Source: Rhizophlyctis rosea (taxonomy: Eukaryota > Chytridiomycota > Chytridiomycetes > Rhizophlyctidales > Rhizophlyctidaceae). From it: a DNA stretch of 64,000 bases. The stretch covers positions 124,001 through 188,000 of the forward strand of contig JADGJC010000039.1 of assembly GCA_027596075.1 (NCBI GenBank), in the 5' to 3' direction. The notes under the pieces are model-generated. The model was not told the DNA's origin, made no database searches, and saw nothing but the letters and a program-made list of their open reading frames with translations. Positions 1-12,400 of the stretch are shown here, in pieces (position 1 is the stretch's first letter; each line of letters opens with the position of its first letter). The translations under genes and the position numbers were made by a program.

Positions 1-788
1 GTATCGTCCAAAAGATCCTCCCAATCTCCAACCACCGTCATATTAAGCCTCTCATCGCTGCCGCCATAATCTGCCGGTGACGCACCCGGATCCTCCTCAG
101 TCATGGAAAGGACTTCCGTCCCATTAGGTAACATGCTCGCCAGACCTTCCAATGATATGGAAGCCGCGCAGAGAGTGCACGTTCGAAGGTCCGGGTCGCG
201 GAAGAGCGGGAGGAGGGTATCTGTCAGTTTATTGGTTGATGCGGCGGCGGCCATGATGGCCTCTTTGTGGTAAAATGGGAGAAGGGCGAACTTTGAGGAT
301 TGGGATTTATAGTTTTGTATTCGTGAGCCGATTACTCGTGCGCAGAGGGACTGGAGGGAGGGGGGTTTTGTGGACTCGTGGTCTGTTTGCGCTGAAAATA
401 CGGTAAGCCTCGGCTGGCTCGTTCTCACCAATGAACACACAGAGTGCAACAAACCTCGCCGCTTCGGTGGTCGCCAACCCCACGCCGCAGGCGGTGCCGG
501 CCCAGCAACATTACCCCTTTGCACAGTCCTCAAAACAGCTCCTTCTATCTGGGCCTCATGGGCAGAGTGAAGAAAGTACGTCGACAAGACGTCTCCACCC
601 CGGGCCTGGGCCCGTAGCAGCTCGCCTGCCGCAAGGTGTCGTTTGGGGCGCGACGCTTGTAATAGCTCATTGACGGTCTTCTTGGTGTTCTCAGGTGACG
701 GGTTGGCTCCGGAAGTGGAGGAAGGCCCACCACTTCGCTTGACGGATGTTTGGAGCTTATGTTTGAGGTTGCCTTTGCCCTTGCGCAT
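1..788 (-). CDS. Possible leucine-rich-repeat protein, 5' part only
   Basis: An open frame runs from an ATG at 788 to the window edge with no stop; an in-frame TAA just upstream (near 850) fixes 788 as the first usable ATG. The N-terminus is basic (starts MRKGKGNLKHKL). It is followed by a GPAPP-A-W segment, then PPSLQSLCARVIGS and a stretch like LRR units (RTCTLCAASISLEGLASML). This arrangement resembles fungal LRR proteins that carry a GPxPPxSW motif before the repeats, but only the first 262 residues are visible, so the family is a guess. An optional in-phase 87 bp GT-AG intron could remove the segment between the GPAPP motif and PPSLQ. The strand and coding status are more certain than the name. 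Confidence 0.55.
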   Translation of the reverse strand, partial: MRKGKGNLKHKLQTSVKRSGGPSSTSGANPSPENTKKTVNELLQASRPKRHLAAGELLRAQARGGDVLSTYFLHSAHEAQIEGAVLRTVQRGNVAGPAPPAAWGWRPPKRRGLLHSVCSLVRTSQPRLTVFSAQTDHESTKPPSLQSLCARVIGSRIQNYKSQSSKFALLPFYHKEAIMAAAASTNKLTDTLLPLFRDPDLRTCTLCAASISLEGLASMLPNGTEVLSMTEEDPGASPADYGGSDERLNMTVVGDWEDLLDD

Positions 789-1392
789 GACTTGTGCGCT
801 AGTCTGCTGCAGCGAGCTCCTGACTGGAGGAAGCTTTTGAAGAAAGGTGTCGTTTTATATGTGTGATATGACCAGTGTTGAAATTGTGGGAAAGTTTGGG
901 AAGTGAAGGAGGAAGGTGGGGAAGTTGCTGTTTGAAATGTGGGTTCATACTGTAGCTGAGGTCATCATGAGTCAGCTTCTTGATCTGGTCCGGAATCGTT
1001 CAAACTTCAAAGTACTGCTCTCTGATATTCGTATTCTCACGCTGCAGGTCGTACCATAGGGCTTCAGGAACATCATAATGGTGTAGCACAACCTGTTGTA
1101 ATCTAACTATCGATGGATGTCATAACGGATGCAAAACTTCATGCCTTGGCAGTATGGCCCACTCCCCAAAACATATCAGAATTAAGATCAACAAACCACC
1201 CCTGCAATGTTCAATCTTCACACCCAAGAATCATCTCTCAAAAAGCATTCAGTCTCGGTATTTGTACTATATTGACATTATTTCGGTATAAGGTTGGGAA
1301 ATTTGTACAGGTTGGATTATCGGACGGCGACACTGCATCAGAGCCATTATATCAGATCGAGCATCAAACGTCACAGAACCGGTTGAAGGCAC
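789..1392. other. Intergenic: promoter of the first gene and CCT4 3' flank
   Basis: No convincing gene. A 100-residue plus-strand ORF at 1113-1415 overlaps the CCT4 3' end and shows no family features. The TATA-like box at 853-860 is the only element I would name. Confidence 0.5.
853..860 (-). promoter_or_regulatory. TATA-like box upstream of the 788 gene
   Basis: The minus strand reads ATATAAAA about 65 bp upstream of the ATG at 788. Position and sequence fit a TATA box, but no transcript start is known. Confidence 0.3.
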
Positions 1393-3503
1393 TCACATGT
1401 CGTCGATCTTCATAATCATCTTCACAGTCTCCGCTGCAAGCTCGATAGCGCTGGTGGAAACCAAAAGCGGTTGAACAACATTCTCTTCCAAGATATTCGA
1501 GATGGTACCCTGGAGTATGAGCGATGAGCTCATGGACCCATCAAAATAAACAACATACAAAACAGACCTTCCGAACGTTCACTCCAGCAGTAGTTTCCCC
1601 CTTCGCGTGACGGTTGCGGAGCTCAGTAACAATCGCAATAGGGTTCAAACCCGCATTCTCCGCCAAGGTGGTAGGAATCACTTCCAAAGCCTCCGCAAAC
1701 GCTTCAAAGCAATATGCCTCCATTCCCTTCAGCGTCTTTGCGTGCGCCATCAACTTCCGCGACACCTCAATTTCGGGAGCACCACCACCCGCAATCAACG
1801 CCCGCTTCTTCACCAAACACCGGATGACACAAAGAGCATCGTGCAAGGACCGTTCCGCTTCCTCCAAAACGAGGGGATTTGATCCGTGAATGAGGACAGA
1901 GACCGTTTTGCCAGCGTTCTTGACCCCGGTGACTTTGACGACCTTTGATCCCGCCGACTCCACCTCTTCAATCAGTTCCGCATATCCAAGCTTGTCCTCC
2001 GTGAATGAGTCAATGTCTGCGATGGGTTTGCAGCCCGTCGACTGAAGTCCATGTTGAGTTCGATGCCCTTTTTTGTCCAAAATCCAAAAGATGCCCATAC
2101 CTTGCAAATGAATTCAACCTCGTCGCGCTCAATCTCCTTCACAGCCAGGATTTTCAGCTTTGCCAAAAAGTGGAGGGAGAGATCGTTCACGGCGTCGCGC
2201 AGGATGGATTTTTGGATGAAGAGAACGTTGCACCCGGCCTTCTTGATCTTTTTGCACATGTTCAAAAGATATTGACGTTCTTCTTTCAGGATCTTATCCA
2301 TTTGCCGGTAGTCGTTCACGATGATTTGGTTCTCCATCTACACAGCGGTGATGAGCATAGTTGCAAAACGCGCTAAAAATTCCACGTAACATACGTCGGG
2401 CTTTGGTGGCGAAAGTTGGAATTGAATCAATCCAATCTTCGCCTTCTCCATTTTCGTCGGACCCCCGGCACTCTTGATGACGTTCTGCGTCAACACCAAC
2501 CCATCCACCAATTCCGTGTCATCAATAGTTCCTCCAACTTTCTTTACGAGCCGGATGTCCTTCAAGTCCACATTGTCCTGGATCGCGGGGTCGATGACAC
2601 GAAGTACACTGTCGACAGCAATGGGGGCGAGAAGACTGGAGTATTGGGAAACGATCTGTAAAATGATTTAAAAATGGTTAGAATATAATAATAGTGATGT
2701 TAACGGTGAAGTCGCGACTAACCTTAGAGTTTAGGGAGGTGGATGCACTTTTCAATAAGGATTCGCGATCTGTCAATTCCAACTTCATGGACATCTCCGT
2801 CAAGTACTCTGTTGCCTTCTGCGCCGCTCGTTGGAACGATTCAGCAATGGTTGTGGGGTGAATACCTGGTTATGGACATTAGATCCCGCCAATAAGTCTT
2901 TGCTCATGAATCAACCCACCCTTCTCCAGTTGCCGTTCCGCAGCCCCCAATAGACTTCCCGCCAAAACAACGACGGAGGTTGTTCCATCTCCTGCCTCAA
3001 CGTCTTGTGCCGCAGACAAGTCAACCAACTGAAAGATATGGTTTGGTCAGCGATCGAGTGTGATTGGCAGTTTGCACGAATTGTGACGTACCATCTTTGC
3101 TGCCGGGTGCATAACGGACAAGTGCTTCATGATTGTTGCTCCATCGTTTGTGATGACAACTTCGTCGTTTTTGCCCGTTTGGATCTACAAATTTAGACAG
3201 TGAGACGCGAGAATCCCGACGAGATCGCCACGATGAAGTATTACGAACCATCTTATCCATTCCTCGTGGCCCCAAACTCGTCCGAATAGCATCCGCAACC
3301 GCTACGTGAAGGCAGACGACATTATGAGTATAGGAACATACGTGGGGCAGTGGTGATGACAATCACGCTCGCAGAAGCGCGCTTAGATCATCGTCATTAG
3401 ATCACGTACCCTTCGCCGCAATGATGTTGCTGGAGCGCACTTCGGTGGGCTTCTCCTTGTCTTTGAACTGCGCTGTTTTCGGTGCCGCTTTTGCTTCCGT
3501 CAT
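1393..3503 (-). CDS. CCT4: T-complex protein 1 subunit delta (CCT4)
   Basis: Subunit of the cytosolic CCT/TRiC chaperonin, which folds actin, tubulin and other proteins by ATP hydrolysis. Nine exons join in frame: 3410-3503, 3249-3301, 3092-3184, 2920-3028, 2723-2865, 2395-2655, 2101-2337, 1568-2041 and 1393-1509, giving 526 residues, the usual length. The delta signature [20 protein letters not shown] crosses the first junction. [13 protein letters not shown] and the ATP-site motif [13 protein letters not shown] follow in the equatorial domain. The C-terminus ends [12 protein letters not shown]. All introns have GT-AG ends and every phase closes, so the model is firm. The gene is followed in the window by the 789-1392 spacer and preceded by a GGAT-rich tract that lies in its promoter or 5' UTR. 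Confidence 0.97.
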
Positions 3504-3526
3504 TTTATCGGCTGTATGGTATGTCA

Positions 3527-3600
3527 GGGATGGATGGATGGATGGTGATGGTATTGCAATGGAGCGAGTTCTATGGACGGATGGATGGATGGATGGTTGA
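3527..3600. repeat. (GGAT)n microsatellite in the CCT4 5' flank
   Basis: Two runs of GGAT/ATGG units (about 3528-3548 and 3574-3597) separated by about 25 bp. They begin 25 bp upstream of the CCT4 start codon, so they lie in its 5' UTR or core promoter. Confidence 0.9.
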
Positions 3601-3920
3601 TGGGTACAGTCTAATCTAATGCTTGTTGGATTGTGAGTTCGCGTCCGAAACCCTGGGGCAACTTGCGGCAAGTCTTCCGGACGGGTGGCGCTATTGAGCA
3701 GCGTGGTCACACACGCGTTGGACAGCGGCAGGTCATATAACCAAATAAGTACAAAGGGCCAATGTTTACAAACATTCGTGACAGAAGTTGGCTGGCTGGG
3801 CAGCTGGGCCAGGGTAGACTGGTCCAATCACCTCCTGAGTCCTTGCCCATGCGCACATTTCTGCGTTTTTGAATTGACACTTACCAAACCATCAGAAACA
3901 TCGTCCACGCGCGTGCAACC

Positions 3921-5994
3921 ATGTCAGTTGAGGGAGAAAACATTGCCATTGAAAATGAGGCAGGATTGGACGTGCCCTCTTCTATCGTGGAAGAAGAAGT
4001 GGAGGAGGTTGTTTGGGAAGGAAAAGCAGAGGATGACCCTGAACTTGCGAAGTTGTAAGTTCCACCAGTCCTCCTTTTACAATTCCGTCACTGACATATG
4101 CGTGCACAGAAACGAAGACCGACTTCGCAAACTTGCTGCCCTAGAAGCTCAGCGTGAGCAAATACGAGCTTCAAAGACAAGTTCAAGTCTAGACGGAGGG
4201 TCTTTTGCTGACTTGAGCAAGCTCACTGCCCTCGAGGAAGAGCGGGAAAAAATTCGGAAGCAGGGAACGAACACTTCAGTTGGTCTGGAAAGTTATGCCG
4301 ATCTTTCAAAGCTAGATGAGTTGGAAAGGGAGAGAGCAAGAATAAGACAAAGTGCTGCCACCGGAATGACGGTGCCCGGAACGGCGGCGGTGGCCCTGGA
4401 AAAGCTGCGCCTGTTGGAGGAAGAGAGGGAACGGATCAGGAGAGGATGGTCGCAGGATGGATCCGGAGTAGTTACGACGGTAGTAGATTACGATAAGTTA
4501 GCTTCCCTGGAGGAAGAACGGGAAAAGCTGCGGTCACAGGGAACGAACATTGCACCACTAATCAGTGCTACGACGGTCGATTTGGAGAAACTACGTCTAC
4601 TGGAGGAAGAAAGGGCACGGATCAGGAAAGGAAAGTCGCAGGAGGAGGGTGGGTTGACGACTTCTGTCGTAGACTTTGTTAAGCTAGCTGCATTGGAGGA
4701 AGAACGGGCGAAGCTGCGATCTCAAGGACCGAGTGAGGCAGCGGTAGGAACGGCCAATACAGTTGATCTTGCAAAACTGGAGGCACTCGAGAGAGAGAGG
4801 GAAAAGATTCGATCTCAACAAACCAACGTTGATGGAGTTGCTCCTCTCACTGCTGTTGATCTGGAAAAGTTGAAAGCACTGGAGTTGGAACGGGAGCGCA
4901 TTCGCAACCAGGGAGCAAGTGAAAGTTTGGTGGTCCCTGCTGCAGCAGTAGATCTTAGTAAACTCAGTGCATTAGAGCAAGAGAGGGAGAAGATCCGTGC
5001 GCAAAGACCTACCAATGAGCCTATTGCGCCCGCCGCTGCTGTAGACTTGGACAAACTTCGGGCCCTGGAGGAGGAACGGGAACGAATCCGGAAACAGGCC
5101 GCATCCTCCAACGTCACAACAGTTGCTCCCGCACCCTCGGTAGATCTGGATAAATTCGCAGAACTTGAGAAGGAACGTGAACGCATAAGGCAGCAGGGCG
5201 CCGAGGTGGGTGAAGCCGTAGTTCCATCAGCAAACACAGACAAACTTCGAGCATTGGAGGAGGAGCGTGAACGTATCCGGCGCGAAGCAGCATCCGCAAA
5301 TGTCGCAACCGTTGCTCCTACACCATCAGTGAATCTAGACAAATTTGCGGAACTCGAGAAGGAACGTGCACGCATACGGCAACAGGGCGCGGAAGTGGGG
5401 GAGGGCGTGATCCCAGCGGCAAACACGGACAAACTCCGGGCATTAGAGGAGGAACGGGAGAAGATCAGGCAAGGGAAGGCAGGGACGGGATCGGTTGCAG
5501 AAAAGTGGCAGCGAGCGTCTACCAATCTTTCCAAATTTGCAGAATTGGAGGCGGAGAGGGCACGGATCCGTAGCGGTGGGAACAGGGATGGAGAGGACGA
5601 CAATGGTAACTCCGGAAGCGAGGTATTCCTTGGAGCATCGGCTTTACGTGCACGGTTCAACGCCAATAGCAACAACATCTCAAAGGAAGCCCAATCACCG
5701 GAGATTGTCAACAAATGGCGGAACACGGCGAGTAGTCTTGCGAAGCTTCGTGCATTGGAGGAGGAACGGGAAGCCATCCGGAATAAGAAGACGGACGTAG
5801 AAGGGGCGGAGCAGCAGGCTTTCCAGAAGGCGCTGACGTTGAAGGAGAGGTTAGAAGCTCAAGAGCGGATGAAGAAGGAAGCAGAAGAAGCAAAAGCAAG
5901 AGAGGCAGAGGCGGCACGGGAGGCGTTACTTGCAAGGCAAGCTAAGGCGATGGCGAAGTTTGAGGAGGGTAAGGGAAAGAAGGTTTGTTCTTGA
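3921..5994 (+). CDS. Repetitive coiled-coil protein, LEEERERIR repeats
   Basis: Two exons, 3921-4054 and 4110-5994, give 672 residues. The first exon is acidic (starts MSVEGENIAIENEAG) and uses a different frame from the long open frame that runs upstream, so the ATG at 3921 plus a 55 bp GTAAGT intron is preferred. The body is about 17 copies of a roughly 35-residue unit. Each unit has a charged core such as LEEERERIR preceded by a VDLxKL-like segment, with variable serine/alanine/threonine-rich linkers. The C-terminus is a continuous charged helix rich in Glu, Lys and Ala. This predicts a long interrupted coiled coil, perhaps a scaffold. I do not recognise a named family. Its 3' end converges on the MFSD5-like gene, 269 bp apart. 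Confidence 0.85.
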
Positions 5995-6263
5995 TGAGTT
6001 ATGCCCCATTGCCAGACGCTGACCAAACTTGAAGCCCACTGCAGAAGCTGCAGAACCTACTTCGATCAACAAAGAGGTGTAATGATTGGAATACTTGTAC
6101 TTTATCCACATATCCCAATATACTCGGAAATACCCGGACCTCGATGTTTGGACTTGATGATTAAGGATAGCTCTTTTCAAAAGCGGGAGGGCATCTAGCC
6201 CGGGAATTATTTACAAGAAAAGGGTTGGAAGAAATAGTAACCGACAACGCCAAGCTATAATTT

Positions 6264-8127
6264 CTACAACTTTGCCAACCTAGATGCCGCCAAGAAGGCA
6301 ATCGCAACGAGGCATCCGCACAAGAAGAATAGCGTCGAATTCATGGTAGGGTCCACTTTCAGAAGTGCACAGACGACGATAAGGTTGAGCGGCACGCGGA
6401 ACACGTTCATTACAGTGGAGCGGGTCTCCTCGGGAACGTAGCGACCTCTGATTGTGCCGATACTGGGGAAGTATAGTCCGCAAGTCAACTCGAATAGGTT
6501 GAAGCAGACGAAGAGAAGCAAATCGTCCTGTGTGCGGCGGAGTTGAGGCTCATCGATCCAGCCAAGTGATACTGTAAAATGACGAACCTTGAAGATAACA
6601 CATCCGAACAATGACATACTGGCAATTGCGAATGCCAATCTGGCAATTTGCACATGTGCCCACCCATCACGAAGCAACACTCTAAACACGACCGAGCCAA
6701 TCATGATGGAGACCATGAAGCTTGAGAAGATGATGCCGTAAGGCAGAGTAACACCTTCACCTGCATCTACGCATTAGTTTTCTATACTGAATCAGAGGGT
6801 TACATGTAGACTTACCTGTGACTCCTTCGAGAACTGGGGACCACAAGAAAACAAAGGTATACATTGCACTTTCGAAGCAGCATTGCATTGCTCCGACGGC
6901 AAAGATGGCAGCACCTGTTGGGGTTTGCTGCGTCAACGCTGCACAAACTGGACATATTGATGCGTTTCACGTACTTTTGGAGATTGTTCGGAATGCTTCA
7001 GTCAATGAGGATTTGTTGGCATTACCGGACTGAATCTCATATCAGTATTAGCCATGACAGAAGCCCGCAGTGCACCAACCTCAGTGGATCCGTAGTTTTC
7101 TGGCCATGATTGTTGAACGATCAACCCAGCAGCAGCAAGGAAGAGGAGGGCGGCCATGAACGGAGCAACGTTGCCCCATTGCTCAGCGCAAAAATTGGCG
7201 ACAACCCCTTCATCGCAACATATCAGCAAAGCTGGTCACTGGCCTCGAAATGACCCATACGTACCCGAAGAGATAGCGACCAAGCCGTTCAAGAAAGTTG
7301 ACCACGAGAACGTGTCAGACAACAAATTTTCCTTGAACCCTGCGCACGATTGTCATCAACACCATCACGCGATCTCACGACATCACTAGCACACCTCTGC
7401 TAAGGTGTTCGCTGACCATCCATGCTTCGAAAACGGAGAACAGAAGGGATGTGGCGATTCCACCAGTCACCCGTCCAATCATGAGAACGGTAAGAGCTCC
7501 CGAGAGCTTCGTGAGACACGAAATTGCATAAATGACGCAGAATAGTACACAGAATCGTTTTCTCCCTCTGTTGAGCTGTAGTGAGACCCACTGTCCGTTT
7601 CTTCTTCATGCAATCAGCGCATTGACTTACAGGCGGTCCGCAATGGATCCGACCAATGTGCCGAAGATAGCAGAAGACAAGAAGCCCACAATGAAGAGGA
7701 TTCCGATCATCTTCAAGTCGTATCCATAAGACCTGTACAGCGGGTATATGTACGAACCCTGAAGCCAGTCGGACACTAAAAAACCCACCATGGAAATGTA
7801 AACAAACAGGGTCCCGAAAGGAAACGCGTGCCAAAACTTACTCATAACCAGACAGTACACCAAAAGGTAGTTCTTCTGGAAGGACTTGAAAGGCGTATTG
7901 GACGAAGACTGCGCTGGGCGGTACTTCTCATGGTCATCGTCCTTCTCGTCGTCTTCCATCAAGCTTGAGCCATTTTCCATGTTGACCGCATTGTGTGTTG
8001 AAGGGTTCGCACCCTCTCGGAAGTAATATGAGGCGAGAGCACACGCGATAACCAGACCGCCGAAGCCGAAGTGGTAAATTGGGGAGGCGGGGTCACCGGC
8101 ACCGCCAAGGCTCTGGTTGACAGGCAT
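6264..8127 (-). CDS. MFSD5: MFSD5-like molybdate-anion transporter (MFS)
   Basis: Major facilitator family carrier resembling MFSD5/MOT2, which in animals and algae is linked to molybdate uptake. Eight exons: 7842-8127, 7631-7775, 7395-7567, 7265-7339, 7080-7207, 6975-7029, 6816-6914 and 6264-6760 (485 residues). Family landmarks are DWLQGSYIYPLY in an early helix, the MFS loop GSIADRLGRKR, SVFEAWMVSEH, CCFESAMYTFVFLWSPVLEG, and a hydrophobic C-terminal third. The first ATG is at 8127 (MPVNQSLGG); the frame stays open upstream but holds no earlier ATG. A short intron (7776-7841) within the LVM-SDWLQG region is a multiple of three, and removing it restores LVMMSDWLQG. Substrate is known only by family analogy. 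Confidence 0.9.
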
Positions 8128-8524
8128 TGAGAGGTACTTCACTATGGGTGGTTGTCTGGAAAGAGTAGATCTAATGAAGGGTTGAGAGGTGAAGGGGGCG
8201 TCCAAGGGGTTTGCGGCCGCTTAGCCCATGTGAGTGGCTGAGGGCCTGGAACGCGATAGCACTTTGTGTGACAGTTTACTGCTTGAAATGATTTTCAGGG
8301 TCCTAAAGCCTCCTTACGCGCTTCACAAAAGTTCGCATACATCATGGTGGAAAAGCCCCTGTGCACACAACCAATAGTTGATATCGCTCCCTTTCAGGGC
8401 AGTGTCATTCTCGAAGAGATTTACATGCTGGTATACAGTTCCCCTCTATGGTCCCGACCCTATACCATATGTCATGTGCGAAGGGGGTTGGTGATGTATT
8501 GAACTTATTGAAACTTACAGCGCC
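8128..8524. other. Intergenic, MFSD5-like promoter side
   Basis: Between the MFSD5-like start and the 3' end of the HAD-like gene. No ORF or motif stands out apart from a NotI-like gcggccgc at about 8213-8220. Confidence 0.5.
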
Positions 8525-9212
8525 TTATGGGCCACTACTTTCAAACCAATGCGGACCCGCGTCCATTGCTTTCAAAAGTTCTGTCGCTTTTGCTGCTTCA
8601 GGTGATCCGAGGAGACTTCCGCCCTCCGGAAGTATGGCATTGGAAGGGAATCGTACTTGGGCAGCAGGGTCGGTCTCCAAAATAGCAAAAGCCTCGATGC
8701 GCTGCGGAATTCGTTTAATATAGTGTGATATGATATTGGAAGGTTCTTTTGTGGCAGAAAACTTTTACCTGCCAGCGATCGTTTTCTTGCAGCCATTCGA
8801 CGTAATCATTGACTCCTGATTTAGCTGGAGACCCTTTTTTGAATGCAAAGCCTGTGACTTTCGAACTATCAAGACCACAAGGATTTAGTGCTCAAAATAT
8901 CTCAGACGCGTTTCATACGTTTCAAGGCGATTACAGACTTGAACTTGAAGTCTAAGAGGGTCAAATGAGGAGTCAATCAAAAGATCAATGGTGAAAAGAT
9001 GGAGGAGTTTGATGAATACCTCGACAAGCCTTCCGCACCTCATCTACAGAGTCCCCAAGTTTCTTCCAGTCCCGTCCCAACACAATTTGAACATCAGGGT
9101 GTGCTTTAACGATCGCATCTAGCTGTCCAGCTGCCTGCGAATCGATTTTGCTTGCACCGGCATGCGGTCGGTTCACGACATTGGCAAATTTAACTAACAA
9201 AATTTTGGACAT
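8525..9212 (-). CDS. HAD-fold-like protein with degenerate catalytic motif
   Basis: Four exons, 9020-9212, 8919-8951, 8769-8851 and 8525-8701, give 161 residues; phases close with GT-AG introns. The order of elements resembles the small HAD-domain family found with 'Swiss Army Knife' RNA-repair proteins: an N-terminal strand (KILLVKFANVVNRP), QLDAIVKAHPDVQIVLGRDW (usually tga-IVLSSxWR), a WLQENDRWQRIEAFAIL segment (usually EI-WL...yviLDD), and a C-terminal GSLLGSPEAAKATELL helix. If the alignment holds, the catalytic DxD of the first strand is K-F-A and the late DD is ETD. The protein would then be inactive as a phosphatase. It shares a 245 bp spacer with the RGS gene. The splice model is good; the family call is inference. 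Confidence 0.6.
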
Positions 9213-9457
9213 GGTAGGCTGTTTTGCTTTTCTTGGCGTTGGAAACCGTCCTGAATTGGAACCTCGCACCCCTCTTCAATGTTTTTGCATGGCCGCCACA
9301 CATGGTCCGATCGTCTGAACCGCATGTGATCGGGGCCAGAATCATCTGGAATTGCTCCTCATTTATGACATGCGTACATGGTTATGCAACCCCCACTCCC
9401 AGATATGCTGTGCTCAAAGGTCTACCCCTTCCGAGGTCACCACGTCTTCCCTCCAAA

Positions 9458-12400
9458 ATGTCGTCAATTGCAAAAAGGCTACGTTCAACGTCGCTCTCGA
9501 GTGGGACAGCCACAAATCAAAGACCAAATCGCCCACCTTTCACTGCGCGCACGACCAGTTTCACCAAAGATGATGTGCCCAGTAGCGGAACCAGCAGCGA
9601 CAATGGGAGTACGGGTGAAGTTTGTGTCGATCCCCGACGCCAGTCCATGCCCGCTATGCCTGCATCAATACTCGACCTCGACACAGCGGCTCCTCCCCTA
9701 TCGTCCGACCGCCGTCTCCGCGTCGCGCGGGTCATGAAGAAGTCCGAAAATCGTGCAAGTGTTCACGTTAGTCAATTCTATCGAATCAATGTCATGCTGC
9801 CCAGAGGGGAGACGCTAAGATTGACTGTGGATAAGGACCGGACCATTGATTACTTAACAAAGCAAATAGAGGCAGAATATGCATTCAAATATCTACTGGA
9901 AGAAGGGAGAGAATCCCGGATAAAGGAGGAAGGAGGGCGCAAACCTCGTCCGCTGAGTATCACTCAAATATATGACAGCGGCATGTTGGCACTCAAGTTT
10001 GGGGAGAATGTTGGGGATGTTTTATCATTTGATGATACAGTGTTCATCGTTGATGCTACAGAAAGTATGTGTACATGTCAAGCACCAAGTGGGATCACAT
10101 TTCTGATCTATATCATTTGCAGCCGACAGTGGGACGGCGTCATCGGGCGAACTTTTGAACCAAAGCTCGGCCGACGCCAGTGTGCCGAGCACAGGCGAAG
10201 GCGTTTCGAACGCCTTGCTTGAGGCAGAAAGTGTGGAAGCATCAGCTCCCGTCCTGTCCACTACACCATCCGTGTCATTTGGTGCTGTGATTGAAGTACC
10301 TCCACAACAACCAACCCCACCCAGACCACGCCAATACTCCCTCATCTCCAATCCAACCCTTGACGACCGCCTCCAGGCCATGCTCCACAACAAAATGTCT
10401 ATCCGGTTCTTCATTGACTTTTGCCTATCCGAGTACACAATCGAAAACATCCTCTTCTGGTTAGACGTCGAAACATTTCAAACCAGTCCAACGGCAGTCC
10501 GCGCAGCATACGCCAAGTACATCTACCTCATTTACGTTGCCGTAGAAGCTCCACTTCAGGTCAATTTGAGTGCTGAAGTACGGAAGGATGTGCCGTGGCC
10601 TCTGCCGGCTGACTTGAAGGGGGAGGAGGTGGATGTCACGATGTTTGATGAAGCACAGCAACAAGCGTATGCCATGATGAAGGGCCATTCATTTGTCCGG
10701 TACGAGAAGAGTTCGTTTGCCAATGCTTATGTAGAAGCAAGGAGAGCAGGTGAGAAAGAACTTCAGTGCTGGATGTTAAGGAAGCGGTCCGACTAACAGT
10801 TTTGCCATGTCGTGCTACACAAAGATCGCCCATTGTATACCGCGAACCGCATCGCAGGTCCCTACTCGCAGTACTTTAGCATAGATTCCGAGAGATTAGA
10901 GGGGGTCAGCAAACTACTGGAAGATCCCAAATCACCTAGTGCACAGGAGATTCTCAGATCTCTTGGCGAAAGCGCCATTCTGGAAGTCGAATCTGCATTA
11001 TTCCGGGAAGCTCTTCTCACGATGATCATAGCGCAAAAGTTCCCGAAACACTCCAATGTAGTAGTAGAAGGGTATTTCTCGGATACAAATCGTGTGACAT
11101 GGGCCCAGAAACAGCGCAAAATGCAGAAGGAAAAGAAGCTGAGCAAGTTCTTCGGAGCCAGAGTAACACCGGAACAAATTCAACGGCAATTCCAGACCAG
11201 CCCGCGGGTTTCGGTGACAGATTTCGGTGTTTTGTTTGCGGGTGAAGGGAGCATCAAGAAGGGAACTATGGAGGTGGAGGAAGATACGGATGATAACGAA
11301 TCGGCCGGGGATGAGGATGCGGTTACCACAAATCAGCGGCGGAAAAAGAAGGAAAAGCTAGAAAACCTCTTCGGGGAGAAGTTGCCGGGTCAGCACAAGA
11401 AGGCTCAACAGATCGTAGTTCCGACAGCAACCCCGGACACTTTGTCCATGGCGGCGGTTGAACCGGACCCGCAGGTGTCGGTTGCCAGCTCGCTGGATGA
11501 CGCGGAAGCCATGGTGCCGGTGGAAACGACGAATGACCTGAATGCTGAAGAGCGACGGATATTGCAAAGAAGGATCAAAAAGCTGGCGGCTAAATTGGGA
11601 GAGTCGTTGGATGAGCGAACGGTTTCGGAAAATGTTCGTGCGGGTGTTGGTTCTACAATGAAGGCAAGCAGATCAGGTAGCATGGAGCTTTTGAAGGGAA
11701 GCGGGGTCTGGGACGGAGCGTCAGGGAAATTGGAGAAGAATGGATCCTTCGCTTCAAAGATTTTCACTGCAGCGGAGATTGATCGTACAATGGGGGTACC
11801 GGAGTATGGGCTACACAGGACGTACTCGGACAGCAGCTTATTTTCTCATACAACACAATCCACCGTTGATGAGCCTGAAATTGATACCAAGCTATCGAAT
11901 AAAAGGCGACTAGATAAGCTATCACACATGATGGGGGAGCGGATCGGCAGGGACCATCTAGATCAGGCGGCGGCGGCGCAAAAGGTACCGGTCAATGGTC
12001 GGCGAGCTTTGACAATTGAAGAACGCAAGGCCTTCCAGAAAAAGGCTGCCAAACTCGAAAGACTTCTCGGACAAGTACCCGCCGCTGACGACCTCATTTC
12101 AGCTCCTCCTCCCGTACAGCGCGTGCGTCGGAGCATCGCGTACGTTCGGGCGGTCGTCGGGCAAACCACGGATGTGGTTGACCTCATTGAGAAGCTGTCG
12201 TCTCTCTCTGAAGAGGGCCCCCCCAACGTGCAACAACACCTATACCATCCCACAGATCGCATCAGTATCGCCTCCACATCCGATGCCTCCTCAGATACGA
12301 CGTCCATAGCCTCCATGATGATCGATCAACAAACGAAAGAATCCAGATTGCGCCGGCTCAACAAATTACGGAAGTTCTTTGGCGACCATATCTCAGTAGC

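Noticed and set aside
1113..1415. 100-residue plus-strand ORF near the CCT4 3' end
   Set aside because: It overlaps CCT4 coding sequence on the other strand and has no features of its own.
4815..5777. 320-residue Ser/Arg-rich ORF on the minus strand
   Set aside because: It is the exact antisense of the LEEERERIR repeats; its repetition is a shadow of that gene.
4110..5994. CRISPR-like or tandem DNA repeat array
   Set aside because: The repetition is at protein level, codons vary, and units are 100-110 bp with no spacer structure.
8128..8205. Longer N-terminus for the MFSD5-like transporter
   Set aside because: The extra residues depend on a TTG start; the first ATG is at 8127.
9224..9457. 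N-terminal extension of the RGS protein
   Set aside because: The frame is open but starts with a non-ATG codon, 12 bp from the start of the divergent HAD-like gene.
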